DNA from: JAZDRH01 sp047470865
GTDB lineage: Bacteria > Pseudomonadota > Gammaproteobacteria > Pseudomonadales > Pseudomonadaceae
Direction: 5' to 3'
Assembly (NCBI RefSeq): GCF_047470865.1
Contig: NZ_JAZDRH010000015.1
Coordinates: 15,257-79,256 of the forward strand
Length of the DNA: 64,000 nucleotides
Position 1 is the first letter of the stretch, and every line of letters begins with the position of its first letter. Shown in pieces: positions 51,174-57,923 of this stretch. Below the pieces are notes generated by a model that was not told where the DNA came from, did no database searches, and saw only the letters and a list, made by a program, of their open reading frames with translations. A program made the translations under genes and the position numbers.

Positions 51174-52564
51174 TAGTCTTTACCTCTACCAAAAATAATA
51201 AGCACAGCAATAATCGCAGCAATAAAAAGCATTACTGAACGAAGAATAGTTAATTCAATTGAGAATATTCCTAGATCAAGTGTGAATGAACTTGAACCAC
51301 CTAAAGAGCTAATAGTGAAATCAGAAACAGGCAACTTTCCGTCTGAGTTAGGAAGTTTTATATCTAAAGCCCCCTTAGCAAGCTTCTTAAATTTTTCTGA
51401 AAACTCAAGGCTTTGCCCCTTTAAATCTTCAATCAAGGTATCAGCTTCACTAATAGGCTTATCAAAGCTACCTTGCACAGGCTTAGTTAGTTTTCCCCCA
51501 TCGCCAGCATCACTATCACCATCACCTTTACCACCACCACCCCCGCCACCAACACCTTTATCTTTTATTTCACCGAGCAACCGATTTGTTTCGTCTAATT
51601 TAGCTCCTAAATCTTTACCAATTTCATGAGCTGTTTGGTTCGTTAGTGGGTCATGTGCATTTTGAGATGTATTATTATTGCCATTAGATTGGGGATCATT
51701 TTTATCATTACCATCAGCATTACCGCCATTCAATGGGTGATCTGGAGAGTTTGGGTCTATTTTTTGTGTTGGATCTTTTGGGTTAACACACTCAAGCTGG
51801 CCATCAACATAGTCACAAATACGATTATCAGGAGAGTTTGGATCACGAACGCAAGTAGTACCACTCCAAACATAGCCAGGCATATTGCCACATTTTGAAT
51901 TGTCGGGATCTTCGGTTGGATTGCAGTCCATTAAATGACGCCCTTCAGCATCAACTACTTTTCTACAATCTTTTGCTTCTTTATCGTCAAAGTCTCCGCC
52001 CAAATCATCTTTAGGCTTATCAGTCTCTTTACCTGTACCTATCCAATCTTGTAAGCAAATTGATGTTTTATCATCTAAAGCAATGCACTTCATATTACCT
52101 GCGCCAATGTACTCACAGTTATCGTAAGAAGCGTAATTAGGGCAAAGAGCAAAACCTGCTTGAAAATCACACTCTATCGGCTTGCGAACAGGAGAACCAA
52201 CCTGACATTTTTTATGTTCTTCTTTCTTCTCGCAACCACCTGTTTTTTCGTTGTATTCAGTACCCGCAGGGCAACTATCACCGTTTCTAGTCATACCGTA
52301 GCTTCTAAGAGTCGTAGACTGCTCGGACTGGGAATCAAAAACCGTAGGAGTACAAGAAGCACTAGTAGCAGAGTGAAAAGATAATGAAACACTTGTTACT
52401 TTACACGTAGAACAATAAAGACCAGAACCAACAAATGAATCACAAAGCGCTGATGCTGAAGAAGCGCGAGGAATAGGAAAACCAGCACCAGACCACACGT
52501 AATCAGCTGCAAAACTTGCTGTACTAAATAAACTAATAAACAAAATTAAATAACGCACTTTCAC
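51173..52564 (-). CDS. Cysteine-rich attachment protein (gpIII-like)
   Basis: 463 residues: signal peptide LILFISLFSTASFAA, a Cys-rich N-terminal region with many CxxC-like pairs, an Asp/Asn/Pro-rich linker, a poly-Gly stretch near residue 330, and a C-terminal membrane anchor (LRSVMLFIAAIIAVLIIF). That is the layout of adsorption proteins at the tip of filamentous phages. Its host receptor is unknown. Confidence 0.75.
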   Translation of the reverse strand: MKVRYLILFISLFSTASFAADYVWSGAGFPIPRASSASALCDSFVGSGLYCSTCKVTSVSLSFHSATSASCTPTVFDSQSEQSTTLRSYGMTRNGDSCPAGTEYNEKTGGCEKKEEHKKCQVGSPVRKPIECDFQAGFALCPNYASYDNCEYIGAGNMKCIALDDKTSICLQDWIGTGKETDKPKDDLGGDFDDKEAKDCRKVVDAEGRHLMDCNPTEDPDNSKCGNMPGYVWSGTTCVRDPNSPDNRICDYVDGQLECVNPKDPTQKIDPNSPDHPLNGGNADGNDKNDPQSNGNNNTSQNAHDPLTNQTAHEIGKDLGAKLDETNRLLGEIKDKGVGGGGGGGKGDGDSDAGDGGKLTKPVQGSFDKPISEADTLIEDLKGQSLEFSEKFKKLAKGALDIKLPNSDGKLPVSDFTISSLGGSSSFTLDLGIFSIELTILRSVMLFIAAIIAVLIIFGRGKD

Positions 52565-52571
52565 GCTCCAA

Positions 52572-52597
52572 TAAAAAAACCCGCCGAAGCGGGTTTA
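52572..52597 (-). terminator. Terminator between major coat and attachment protein genes
   Basis: Stem AACCCGC / GCGGGTT with loop CGAA; a T-run follows on the minus strand. This is where filamentous phages keep a terminator that keeps coat expression high. The same hairpin core recurs at 57881. Confidence 0.8.
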
Positions 52598-52694
52598 TTT
52601 GTTGCCGCCTCTGATGAGGACTAAGCGAACTGACCTGTACGTATGCCAGTAATTAAAACTAAAGCACACGTACATCCGAGCAGAAAGCCAAACA

Positions 52695-52916
52695 TTAGGC
52701 TTTGCGCATTACAGCCATCACGATTGACATAACAACAATCACTACAACAGCAGCGATAATTGCTTTACCTACGTTCCCGCCATCAGTGCCAGCTTGAGTG
52801 ATCGTAGACAGTACATCTGCGTCAACAAAGCTGTCGGCTGCCATTGCTGGAGCTGCGATAGCTGCGCCAGTTGCTGCGATGCAGCCATTACGGAACAAGT
52901 TTTTTAACTTTTGCAT
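52695..52916 (-). CDS. Major coat protein precursor (gpVIII-like)
   Basis: 73 residues. N-terminal signal peptide up to AMAA, then a short acidic segment (DSFVDADVLSTITQAGTDGG), a membrane helix (GKAIIAAVVVIVVMSIVMAV) and a basic end MRKA. This is the classic layout of inovirus major coat proteins. AAGTGTTTT leader with GGAG upstream. Confidence 0.85.
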   Translation of the reverse strand: MQKLKNLFRNGCIAATGAAIAAPAMAADSFVDADVLSTITQAGTDGGNVGKAIIAAVVVIVVMSIVMAVMRKA

Positions 52917-52925
52917 AAAACACTC

Positions 52926-53138
52926 CTAACGTGCTTTTTTAAGTATTGACATAATTACACCGACTCCAAATCCAATAGCGAATAGACTTAGAATCCCACT
53001 GAAGCCATAAGCAAAATCTTGTTTGTTAAAAACAAAGAAGCTGCTTATGTCTTCTTTAACAGTCCAAACTTCATTAGTGCAGTTTGAACCGTTAAATTCT
53101 TTACAAACTAAAATGTATTCTCTTGCTGTATCTGCCAT
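52926..53138 (-). CDS. Small membrane phage protein, possible minor coat protein
   Basis: 70 residues from ATG 53138. Two-Cys polar N-terminus (VCKEFNGSNCTNEVW), then a long hydrophobic segment (FSGILSLFAIGFGVGVIMSIL) and KKAR. Overlaps the preceding 58-residue frame by 31 bases. Inoviruses carry similar small proteins next to the coat gene; exact homology not seen. Confidence 0.6.
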   Translation of the reverse strand: MADTAREYILVCKEFNGSNCTNEVWTVKEDISSFFVFNKQDFAYGFSGILSLFAIGFGVGVIMSILKKAR

Positions 53139-53284
53139 TGATCTATTCCAGAATCTAATGCTTGATTGCAATTGCCACTTTGAAAGCAATAAACCTCAAA
53201 AGACTTCCAAGAATCTAAAGCTCCCTGTAATGCACCTAAAGCAAACAAAACAGAGCAAAAAACTAGAAAGGCAAGAAAACGCAT
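53108..53284 (-). CDS. Small secreted or membrane phage protein, 58 residues
   Basis: An ATG two bases after the ssDNA-binding-protein stop, with AAGG upstream, opens a 58-codon frame: hydrophobic start MRFLAFLVFCSVLFALGA, then a polar end with two Cys. It overlaps the next gene. Likely a real coupled gene, perhaps a minor capsid protein. Confidence 0.55.
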   Translation of the reverse strand: MRFLAFLVFCSVLFALGALQGALDSWKSFEVYCFQSGNCNQALDSGIDQWQIQQENTF

Positions 53285-53286
53285 TA

Positions 53287-53607
53287 CTAACCTTTAGCTG
53301 GTTGAGGTTGTGATTTACCTAGTGATTTATTCACTGGCTCAACTTTATAAACGTCATTACGTACCGTTTGTTTCCCACCACGGCTAGTTTCAATGTGAAA
53401 ACGACATAACTCGCCCAGTTCTAAATCTTTAGAAGCTGCAAAAACCTCATCTGCATGACCCTCAAGAATCGGCATTGCCATAATTGAACTAACCGCTTCT
53501 GTAATACCATCAGGCTCTTCGCCAACAAAAACTTTTGCATAAACCTTGTCATCAACTTTAGTAACTTGTACACCTAAAATTGGTGCTTCCATAATTAAAC
53601 GAGCCAT
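53287..53607 (-). CDS. Inovirus single-stranded DNA-binding protein (gpV-like)
   Basis: 106 residues, with GVQVTKVDDKVYAKVFVGEE and GELCRFHIETSRGGKQTVRNDVYKV, a small beta-rich protein of the right size and position before the coat genes. It should coat the phage ssDNA for export. AGAGA upstream. Confidence 0.65.
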   Translation of the reverse strand: MARLIMEAPILGVQVTKVDDKVYAKVFVGEEPDGITEAVSSIMAMPILEGHADEVFAASKDLELGELCRFHIETSRGGKQTVRNDVYKVEPVNKSLGKSQPQPAKG

Positions 53608-53734
53608 TTTATTCTCTCCATTTAATAAGCTTTTATTCGCTTATATATTTAAGTTAATTACTCTTATTTCTACTTTTTAAGTTAAAAGCTATCCATCAAC
53701 TAATAATGTTGATTTAAACTTTTAATTAAAATCT

Positions 53735-53890
53735 GGGCGTTTTAACGGGCTCTATTTACTTCATAAACGGAGCCTAAGGTCTCCGCCCTTACGGGTAACG
53801 ATCCCTAACGCAACACCAAGGGCTTTGCCCTTGTCATCCCACACCTGCCGCGGTGTGCTCGGGGTGATGGGAGGTAAAGCGCTTCCCATC
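53735..53890. repeat. Noncoding block with three small hairpins and a repeat shared with 56092
   Basis: Hairpins AAGGGC-TTT-GCCCTT (53818-53832), CACACC / GGTGTG (53840-53857) and GATGGGA / TCCCATC (53866-53890). The first part, GGCGTTTTAACGGGCTCTAT, is repeated with changes at about 56093. The interval 53608-54266 has no ordinary gene and looks like the phage intergenic region. Confidence 0.5.
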
Positions 53891-53984
53891 TCCCCTTGCG
53901 GAGGCTATTTAACCCCTGCAGAGTCAAGTAACTTTCGCGGCATAAAACCTGTCTAAAGCCAGATTTATTCCACGTTTACTTGAC

Positions 53985-54074
53985 TTAACGATCTCCGAAA
54001 AAAATATCCCATAAAATTAAAAAACTAAGACAAAGAACAGCTAAAGTTATTAAAAATATCTCAAAAAATTCCAA
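53985..54074 (-). CDS. Possible 29-residue membrane peptide
   Basis: TTG at 54074 preceded by a perfect AGGAGG eight bases upstream opens 29 codons, EFFEIFLITLAVLCLSFLI and WDIFFGDR, one membrane helix with a charged end. It resembles tiny inovirus coat proteins (gpVII/gpIX) in size. The TTG start and lack of homologues I know keep it tentative. Confidence 0.4.
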   Translation of the reverse strand: MEFFEIFLITLAVLCLSFLILWDIFFGDR

Positions 54075-54163
54075 CTAAGCTCCCTCCTGCTCTTGCTCGG
54101 GGCTGGGGGTTTTAGTCCGTGCCGTCATCAGTGCTTGCGGTCGCTTTAAAATCTGCACTATTC

Positions 54164-54214
54164 TTAGCAAGCCGCAAGGGTAAACAGAGCGCTAGCGCCC
54201 TTGCGGCTTGCTAA
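54164..54214. other. 17-bp perfect hairpin: candidate phage origin or packaging signal
   Basis: Arms 54164-54180 (TTAGCAAGCCGCAAGGG) and 54198-54214 pair exactly around a 17-base loop that contains GCGCTAGCGC. Further inverted segments (GGTCGC / GCGACC) enclose it at about 54139-54240. Such nested structure in a noncoding region fits an ssDNA phage origin or packaging hairpin. Confidence 0.6.
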
Positions 54215-54266
54215 TGCACAGTGCCTGACGATTTTGCGACCGATAGCGACTGTGACGGGCTGGGAC

Positions 54267-54461
54267 TTATTTTTTACTACTAGGCAAAAGATCAGGAAAA
54301 CCTGATTTAACCCATTCACTCAAAACCGCACCACCTAACGTCCAAAGATCAGTCCCACGTTTAAACGCTTCTTTCTGTAATTCCAGATGAACTGAACTCG
54401 GGGCTATAACGTAAAAGCGCTTTTCCTTGTCTTCTACGTTTACTTTTCTTGGCGGTATCAT
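54267..54461 (-). CDS. Hypothetical phage protein, 64 residues (ribbon-helix-helix-like)
   Basis: Starts at ATG 54461 with TTGGAG upstream. RFYVIAPSSVHLELQKEAFKRGTDLWTLGGAVLSEWVKSG could be a beta strand followed by two helices, as in ribbon-helix-helix regulators. It overlaps the upstream 99-residue frame by about 100 bases in another frame. Confidence 0.5.
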   Translation of the reverse strand: MIPPRKVNVEDKEKRFYVIAPSSVHLELQKEAFKRGTDLWTLGGAVLSEWVKSGFPDLLPSSKK

Positions 54462-54660
54462 GTTGCAACTCCAATAGCACAGGAAGATCTGATAGATCTG
54501 ATTCTGAAAATTTGTTTAATTCGTAAATTGTTTTTAATGCGATCAAACGTAGAGATTGTTCGTAAACCGTCAGCTTGTACGGCTGAATCCACGCCCAACA
54601 AACAACACACTGGCAATCTAGCTGATGTTGACGATTCAAAAGCTTCGCAATCTTCTGCAT
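54361..54660 (-). CDS. Hypothetical phage protein, 99 residues
   Basis: From the ATG at 54660, one base after the preceding stop. Cys pair CQCVVC, then YEQSLRLIALKTIYELNKFSESDL. The last third overlaps the next gene and is low-complexity (KKSKRRR), so the C-terminal end may be less conserved. No family recognised. Confidence 0.45.
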   Translation of the reverse strand: MQKIAKLLNRQHQLDCQCVVCWAWIQPYKLTVYEQSLRLIALKTIYELNKFSESDLSDLPVLLELQHDTAKKSKRRRQGKALLRYSPEFSSSGITERSV

Positions 54661-54661
54661 A

Positions 54662-54871
54662 TTAAAAATCAACAAAACAAAGCTGATCAAATCTTTCGTT
54701 ATAAGCCGTGTATAACGAGTACAAAAAATCACTCTGAAACATGAAAGAAGATTTAAGAAAACTCTCTGCTTCATTTAAAATTTTTTTAAGTATCTTTTTT
54801 GTTGGAGCAGTTCGGATAAGCTCAAGATAAGCAGAAAACAACAATTCATTAGTCATCGTTACATTAGTCAT
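54662..54871 (-). CDS. Hypothetical phage protein, 69 residues
   Basis: ATG 54871 overlaps the end of the HTH gene; a second ATG at 54856 is possible. Helical, with LLFSAYLELIRTAPTKKILKKIL and several Phe/Tyr at the end. Coupled to its neighbours; function unknown. Confidence 0.5.
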   Translation of the reverse strand: MTNVTMTNELLFSAYLELIRTAPTKKILKKILNEAESFLKSSFMFQSDFLYSLYTAYNERFDQLCFVDF

Positions 54872-55127
54872 CGTTATAATCCCCAGCGCAAAAGATAGTT
54901 TTTCCGTGGTCAATCTCTTTTCTAATCTGATGCAAATTAATAATGCGTAGACGACCAATTTTGATAGTAGGAATATGCGAGTTCTCAATCCAACCGCGAA
55001 CGGTGTCCTTAGTAACCCCAAGCATGTCTGCAAATACTTGAGGCGTACAAAAAGGCGCGGATCTAAAATCTGTAATTTGTTCAGCACTACCTTGAATTGA
55101 CAACCCCAATACGCCAGACTGTTCCAT
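54864..55127 (-). CDS. HTH DNA-binding protein, excisionase-like
   Basis: 87 residues, with CTPQVFADMLGVTKDTVRGWIENSHIPTIKIGRLRIINLHQIRKEI, a MerR/excisionase-type winged helix. Divergent from the repressor at 55217, so it is probably the lytic or excision regulator of the filamentous phage (Pf-like Xis/Alp position). Confidence 0.75.
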   Translation of the reverse strand: MEQSGVLGLSIQGSAEQITDFRSAPFCTPQVFADMLGVTKDTVRGWIENSHIPTIKIGRLRIINLHQIRKEIDHGKTIFCAGDYNDD

Positions 55128-55216
55128 ATTACTTATTCCTGCACTCAGTACTATTTACTGATTACAGTATACACTCATAACAACTTAGTACAATGTACTT
55201 AGTAGAATATTTAGCT

Positions 55217-55483
55217 ATGATAAAAGAAAGACTTATATCTTTATTTAATAACGAACGAACAACAGTTTGGTTTGAAAAAGAAACTGGAATTGACCGTTAT
55301 CGCTGGGGAAATATAAAAAGTGGACGAGCAAGGTTAAGTGATGCAGAAATATCTGCAGTAGTACAAATATTTCCTAACTATGCACTTTGGCTTGTATCAG
55401 GACAAATAGCTCCAGAAATTGGACAAACAAGCCCTGATTTTGACGAAGCTAATAAAAACTTGCCGCAACACCACGCGGGCTAG
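55217..55483 (+). CDS. Prophage repressor-like HTH protein
   Basis: 88 residues from the ATG at 55217 (55193 is an upstream ATG with no better ribosome site). TTVWFEKETGIDRYRWGNIKSGRARLSDAEISAVVQIFP is a helix-turn-helix. Transcribed opposite to the structural genes, as RstR or Pf repressor C. The intergenic region 55128-55216 contains CTTAGTAC repeats that may be its operators. Confidence 0.7.
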   Translation: MIKERLISLFNNERTTVWFEKETGIDRYRWGNIKSGRARLSDAEISAVVQIFPNYALWLVSGQIAPEIGQTSPDFDEANKNLPQHHAG

Positions 55484-55554
55484 AAGTTACCAGGAAGGCA
55501 GCTGAACGCTGGTTTCGTAGTCGGTAAAGTTAATATTGTTTTGGGGAATTGGAC

Positions 55555-56085
55555 ATGCCAACACAAGAAGATAGAATTTCAACAGAGAACAAGAAAAAAA
55601 AGAAAAACATATTCAAAATACTTACAAAAACATGCCTAGCTTTTGCTGGATTGTTCTTAATTATCAGCGTATTTGCAGTCATGACAAAAGCCCCTGAACG
55701 TGGCGCTAAAACTATTGCTGATATGCTAAATACAAAATTCATTGACGATCAACAATATAGCCAAACTCAAGAGCAAAAATACAATCAACAAAGATACGCA
55801 CAGAATACAAAACAACAAAATCAAGATAGAAATATATACGATTCAATCCTTGATAAAGACAATGCATACAACAAATTTATAGACGGACAAGTTCAAGATC
55901 TAACTGACGCAATGACTCGAAGAATTGACCCTCAAAACATGAAAAGCTTACAAGGCCCACAGCACCGACCAAATAACAGAGTTATGCGAGTAACAAAATC
56001 AGTAAAAGAATGCATCAAACCAAACGGGCTTATTGATGATGAAGTTCAAGAATGTGTTAATGGCACAAGAGAAAAAACATGGTAA
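55555..56085 (+). CDS. Hypothetical membrane protein, inovirus accessory
   Basis: 176 residues from ATG 55555. A basic N-terminus (KKKKKN), one membrane segment (ILTKTCLAFAGLFLIISVFAV), then a Gln/Asn-rich region and a C-terminal Cys pair. Downstream of the repressor on the same strand, so it may be expressed in the lysogen. No family recognised. Confidence 0.55.
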   Translation: MPTQEDRISTENKKKKKNIFKILTKTCLAFAGLFLIISVFAVMTKAPERGAKTIADMLNTKFIDDQQYSQTQEQKYNQQRYAQNTKQQNQDRNIYDSILDKDNAYNKFIDGQVQDLTDAMTRRIDPQNMKSLQGPQHRPNNRVMRVTKSVKECIKPNGLIDDEVQECVNGTREKTW

Positions 56086-56220
56086 ATCATAGGGCGTTTT
56101 AACGTGCTCTATTTTCTAAAGTCTTCTAATAAATAGTATTTACTACCAGCCAAGAAAACCAAGCCTAGGGTCTTGGCGTCTAGCGTAACGATCACTAACG
56201 CTCTTGCATTCCATGCGCTT

Positions 56221-56268
56221 AAAAACAGGTGACTAAATTAGTCCTTTTTAATGTTTTAGCCTGTTTTT
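56221..56268 (+). terminator. Probable terminator after the membrane accessory gene
   Basis: Inverted repeat AAAAACAGG / CCTGTTTTT with a 30-base loop ending in T-run, 135 bases after the gene stop. The large loop lowers confidence. Nothing else is seen in 56086-56338 apart from the repeat of the 53735 block. Confidence 0.45.
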
Positions 56269-56338
56269 ATCTGTTCCCAATTATTATAAGAGCCTTTATT
56301 TACTGGGCTATCAGGCTGTATAGGTATAGACACAGATA

Positions 56339-56385
56339 ATTCATAATGCTGATGTCCCAGGTTCAAGTCCCGGTGTAGCCACCAA
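56339..56385 (+). repeat. Right attachment site of the filamentous prophage
   Basis: Exact copy of 47 bases of tRNA-Met at 47088-47134. It is followed by the tRNA terminator copy and then by a second integrase fragment, so the flank is not plain host sequence. Confidence 0.85.
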
Positions 56386-56458
56386 TGATTTCAAGGGGTT
56401 AGCAAAATAGCTAGCCCCTTTTTTATTGCCTCCAGACTATAAACAGACCAAACGCAGA

Positions 56459-57109
56459 CTATTCTATTTGTGCTAATGGCGATAACCTCAAAACTGAATC
56501 TAAATGCTCAGGTGACAAATGTGAGTATCGCATAGTCATCTTAATATCTTGATGCCCTAATATTCTCTGCAAACTTAAAATATCGCCACCTCCCATCATG
56601 TAATGGCTTGCGAATGTATGCCGCAAAATATGCGTCATCTGCCCTGGCGTATTAAAACCACATCGTTCATAAGCACATCTAAAAGCAGCACGACAAGATA
56701 GAAATAATCGACCATTACCAGGCACTGCAACTTTTAAAGCCTCATCAACAACGTATTGCGGAATAGGCACAGAACGAGATTTACCATTTTTAGTTTGGCT
56801 AAAATGCACTTTTCCATGACGAATAGATGAGTACCGTAAACTTTCAGCTTCGCCCCATCTTGCACCTGTCGCCAAACAAATCAATGCCACTGGATAAGTA
56901 TGATTATTTGTACTGTCTTGGCACTGCTTAAGTAGCTGTTTTATTTGCTCAAGCTCTAAAAAACTAAGCTCAATTTCATCAACTTTGACCTGGCGAATAC
57001 CCTCTAAAGGATTCTCACCAGTAAAAGCACCTAGCTTTATAAGTTCAGAAAATACGGCAGACATATAACTCTGCTCATGATTAACTGCACTTGCTGTTAC
57101 CTCTATCAA
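56459..57109 (-). pseudogene. N-terminally deleted copy of the filamentous-phage integrase
   Basis: The 216 codons from 57109 match residues about 108-322 of the integrase at 47208 with few changes, including all catalytic residues. The first 107 residues are gone: homology ends near 57140, where DNA of the Rz gene begins. The only in-frame start is a TTG that is an internal Leu in the intact gene. The fragment cannot bind DNA properly and is a remnant of an earlier tandem element. Confidence 0.85.
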
Positions 57110-57432
57110 TCTGCGCTGGCGATAGCGTGACCAGTGTACTGCTCTATAAGCTGCCGTTGCTGTTTGTCTTGTTTGTCGAGCTGCTGTTGTAGCTGTCTGT
57201 ATTGCTGTTCGTTAGCGACTAATGTGCGTATTTGCTCGCGCTTAAAATCAAGCTCGGCCTGTGCTGTTTGTTGTTGCAATTCCAGCTTTCTTGTTTCGCT
57301 CAGTGCTGTATCGAGCTGCTGCGCAAGTAAGTCTAAACGGGGCGATGCAAAGCCGAACCAGAGCAGTACTGCGCCTAAAATCACGAGCCCAGCACTACCT
57401 GTAAGCCAGCCGAATAGTTTTTTAAATACCAT
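57106..57432 (-). CDS. Rz-like inner-membrane spanin, C-terminus replaced by integrase DNA
   Basis: 108 residues from ATG 57432. A membrane segment (GLVILGAVLLWFGFA) then a coiled coil (LDTALSETRKLELQQQTAQ), as in Rz. Rz is normally 140 residues or more; here the last residues, GHAIASAD, are read from integrase DNA in another frame. It overlaps the endolysin stop by 11 bases, as in lysis cassettes. An overlapping Rz1 was not found. Confidence 0.65.
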   Translation of the reverse strand: MVFKKLFGWLTGSAGLVILGAVLLWFGFASPRLDLLAQQLDTALSETRKLELQQQTAQAELDFKREQIRTLVANEQQYRQLQQQLDKQDKQQRQLIEQYTGHAIASAD

Positions 57433-57853
57433 GTTCGAACATCCTACGTTCATCTGCACGGCGCTTTACTAAGCCGTTTAACTTTTGCCCACCTGCATAA
57501 ACCCAAACATCAAACTGTTTAGCAGCAGCTTGATAGTCTTGCGCGTTTAAATATTTAAGCAGTGTCGATTTTTGTAAGTTGCCGCCGCCAAGGTTGAACA
57601 CAAAGCTACTTAGCGCGTCGTATTGCCCTTGAGATAGCGTGACATTGATGTAACGATCAATGAATTTTTCATGCGCTGCGATATCCTCAAACAACAACAC
57701 ATCGGCTTGGTCCTGCGTGATCGTCATGCCTTTTTTGGCTGTTCGCGTGTGACCGTAGCCGATTGTCCACACGCCTACACTGTCTTGATAAGCTGCGAGC
57801 TTGCAGCCTTCCCACGCTTTAGTAAAAGCAATACCTGCTGTGCTGGTTTTCAT
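57422..57853 (-). CDS. Phage endolysin, glycoside hydrolase family 24 (T4 lysozyme-like)
   Basis: 143 residues. The catalytic triad is intact: Glu15 in KAWEGCK, Asp24 in AYQDSVGVWTIGYGHT and Thr30. No signal or SAR segment, so it needs a holin. There is no holin next to it here: upstream is a terminator and the autotransporter. It is a remnant of a tailed prophage. Confidence 0.88.
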   Translation of the reverse strand: MKTSTAGIAFTKAWEGCKLAAYQDSVGVWTIGYGHTRTAKKGMTITQDQADVLLFEDIAAHEKFIDRYINVTLSQGQYDALSSFVFNLGGGNLQKSTLLKYLNAQDYQAAAKQFDVWVYAGGQKLNGLVKRRADERRMFEHGI

Positions 57854-57874
57854 ATTTCATTTCCTATAGATAAT

Positions 57875-57899
57875 AAAAAACCCGCCGAAGCGGGTTTTA
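57875..57899. terminator. Terminator between autotransporter and endolysin
   Basis: Stem AAAACCCGC / GCGGGTTTT with loop CGAA, A-run before and T-run after, so it works for both strands. The core is the same as the hairpin at 52578. Confidence 0.85.
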
Positions 57900-57923
57900 A
57901 GTAGTACAACTATTTAAGTTGGA

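Noticed and set aside
54361..54774. The long version of the 99-residue frame
   Set aside because: The upstream part overlaps the previous gene in another frame; ATG 54660 directly after that gene's stop is better.
54662..55087. The long version of the 69-residue frame (141 codons)
   Set aside because: The upstream half is antisense-like and overlaps the HTH gene in another frame; the ATG at 54871 has the right coupling.
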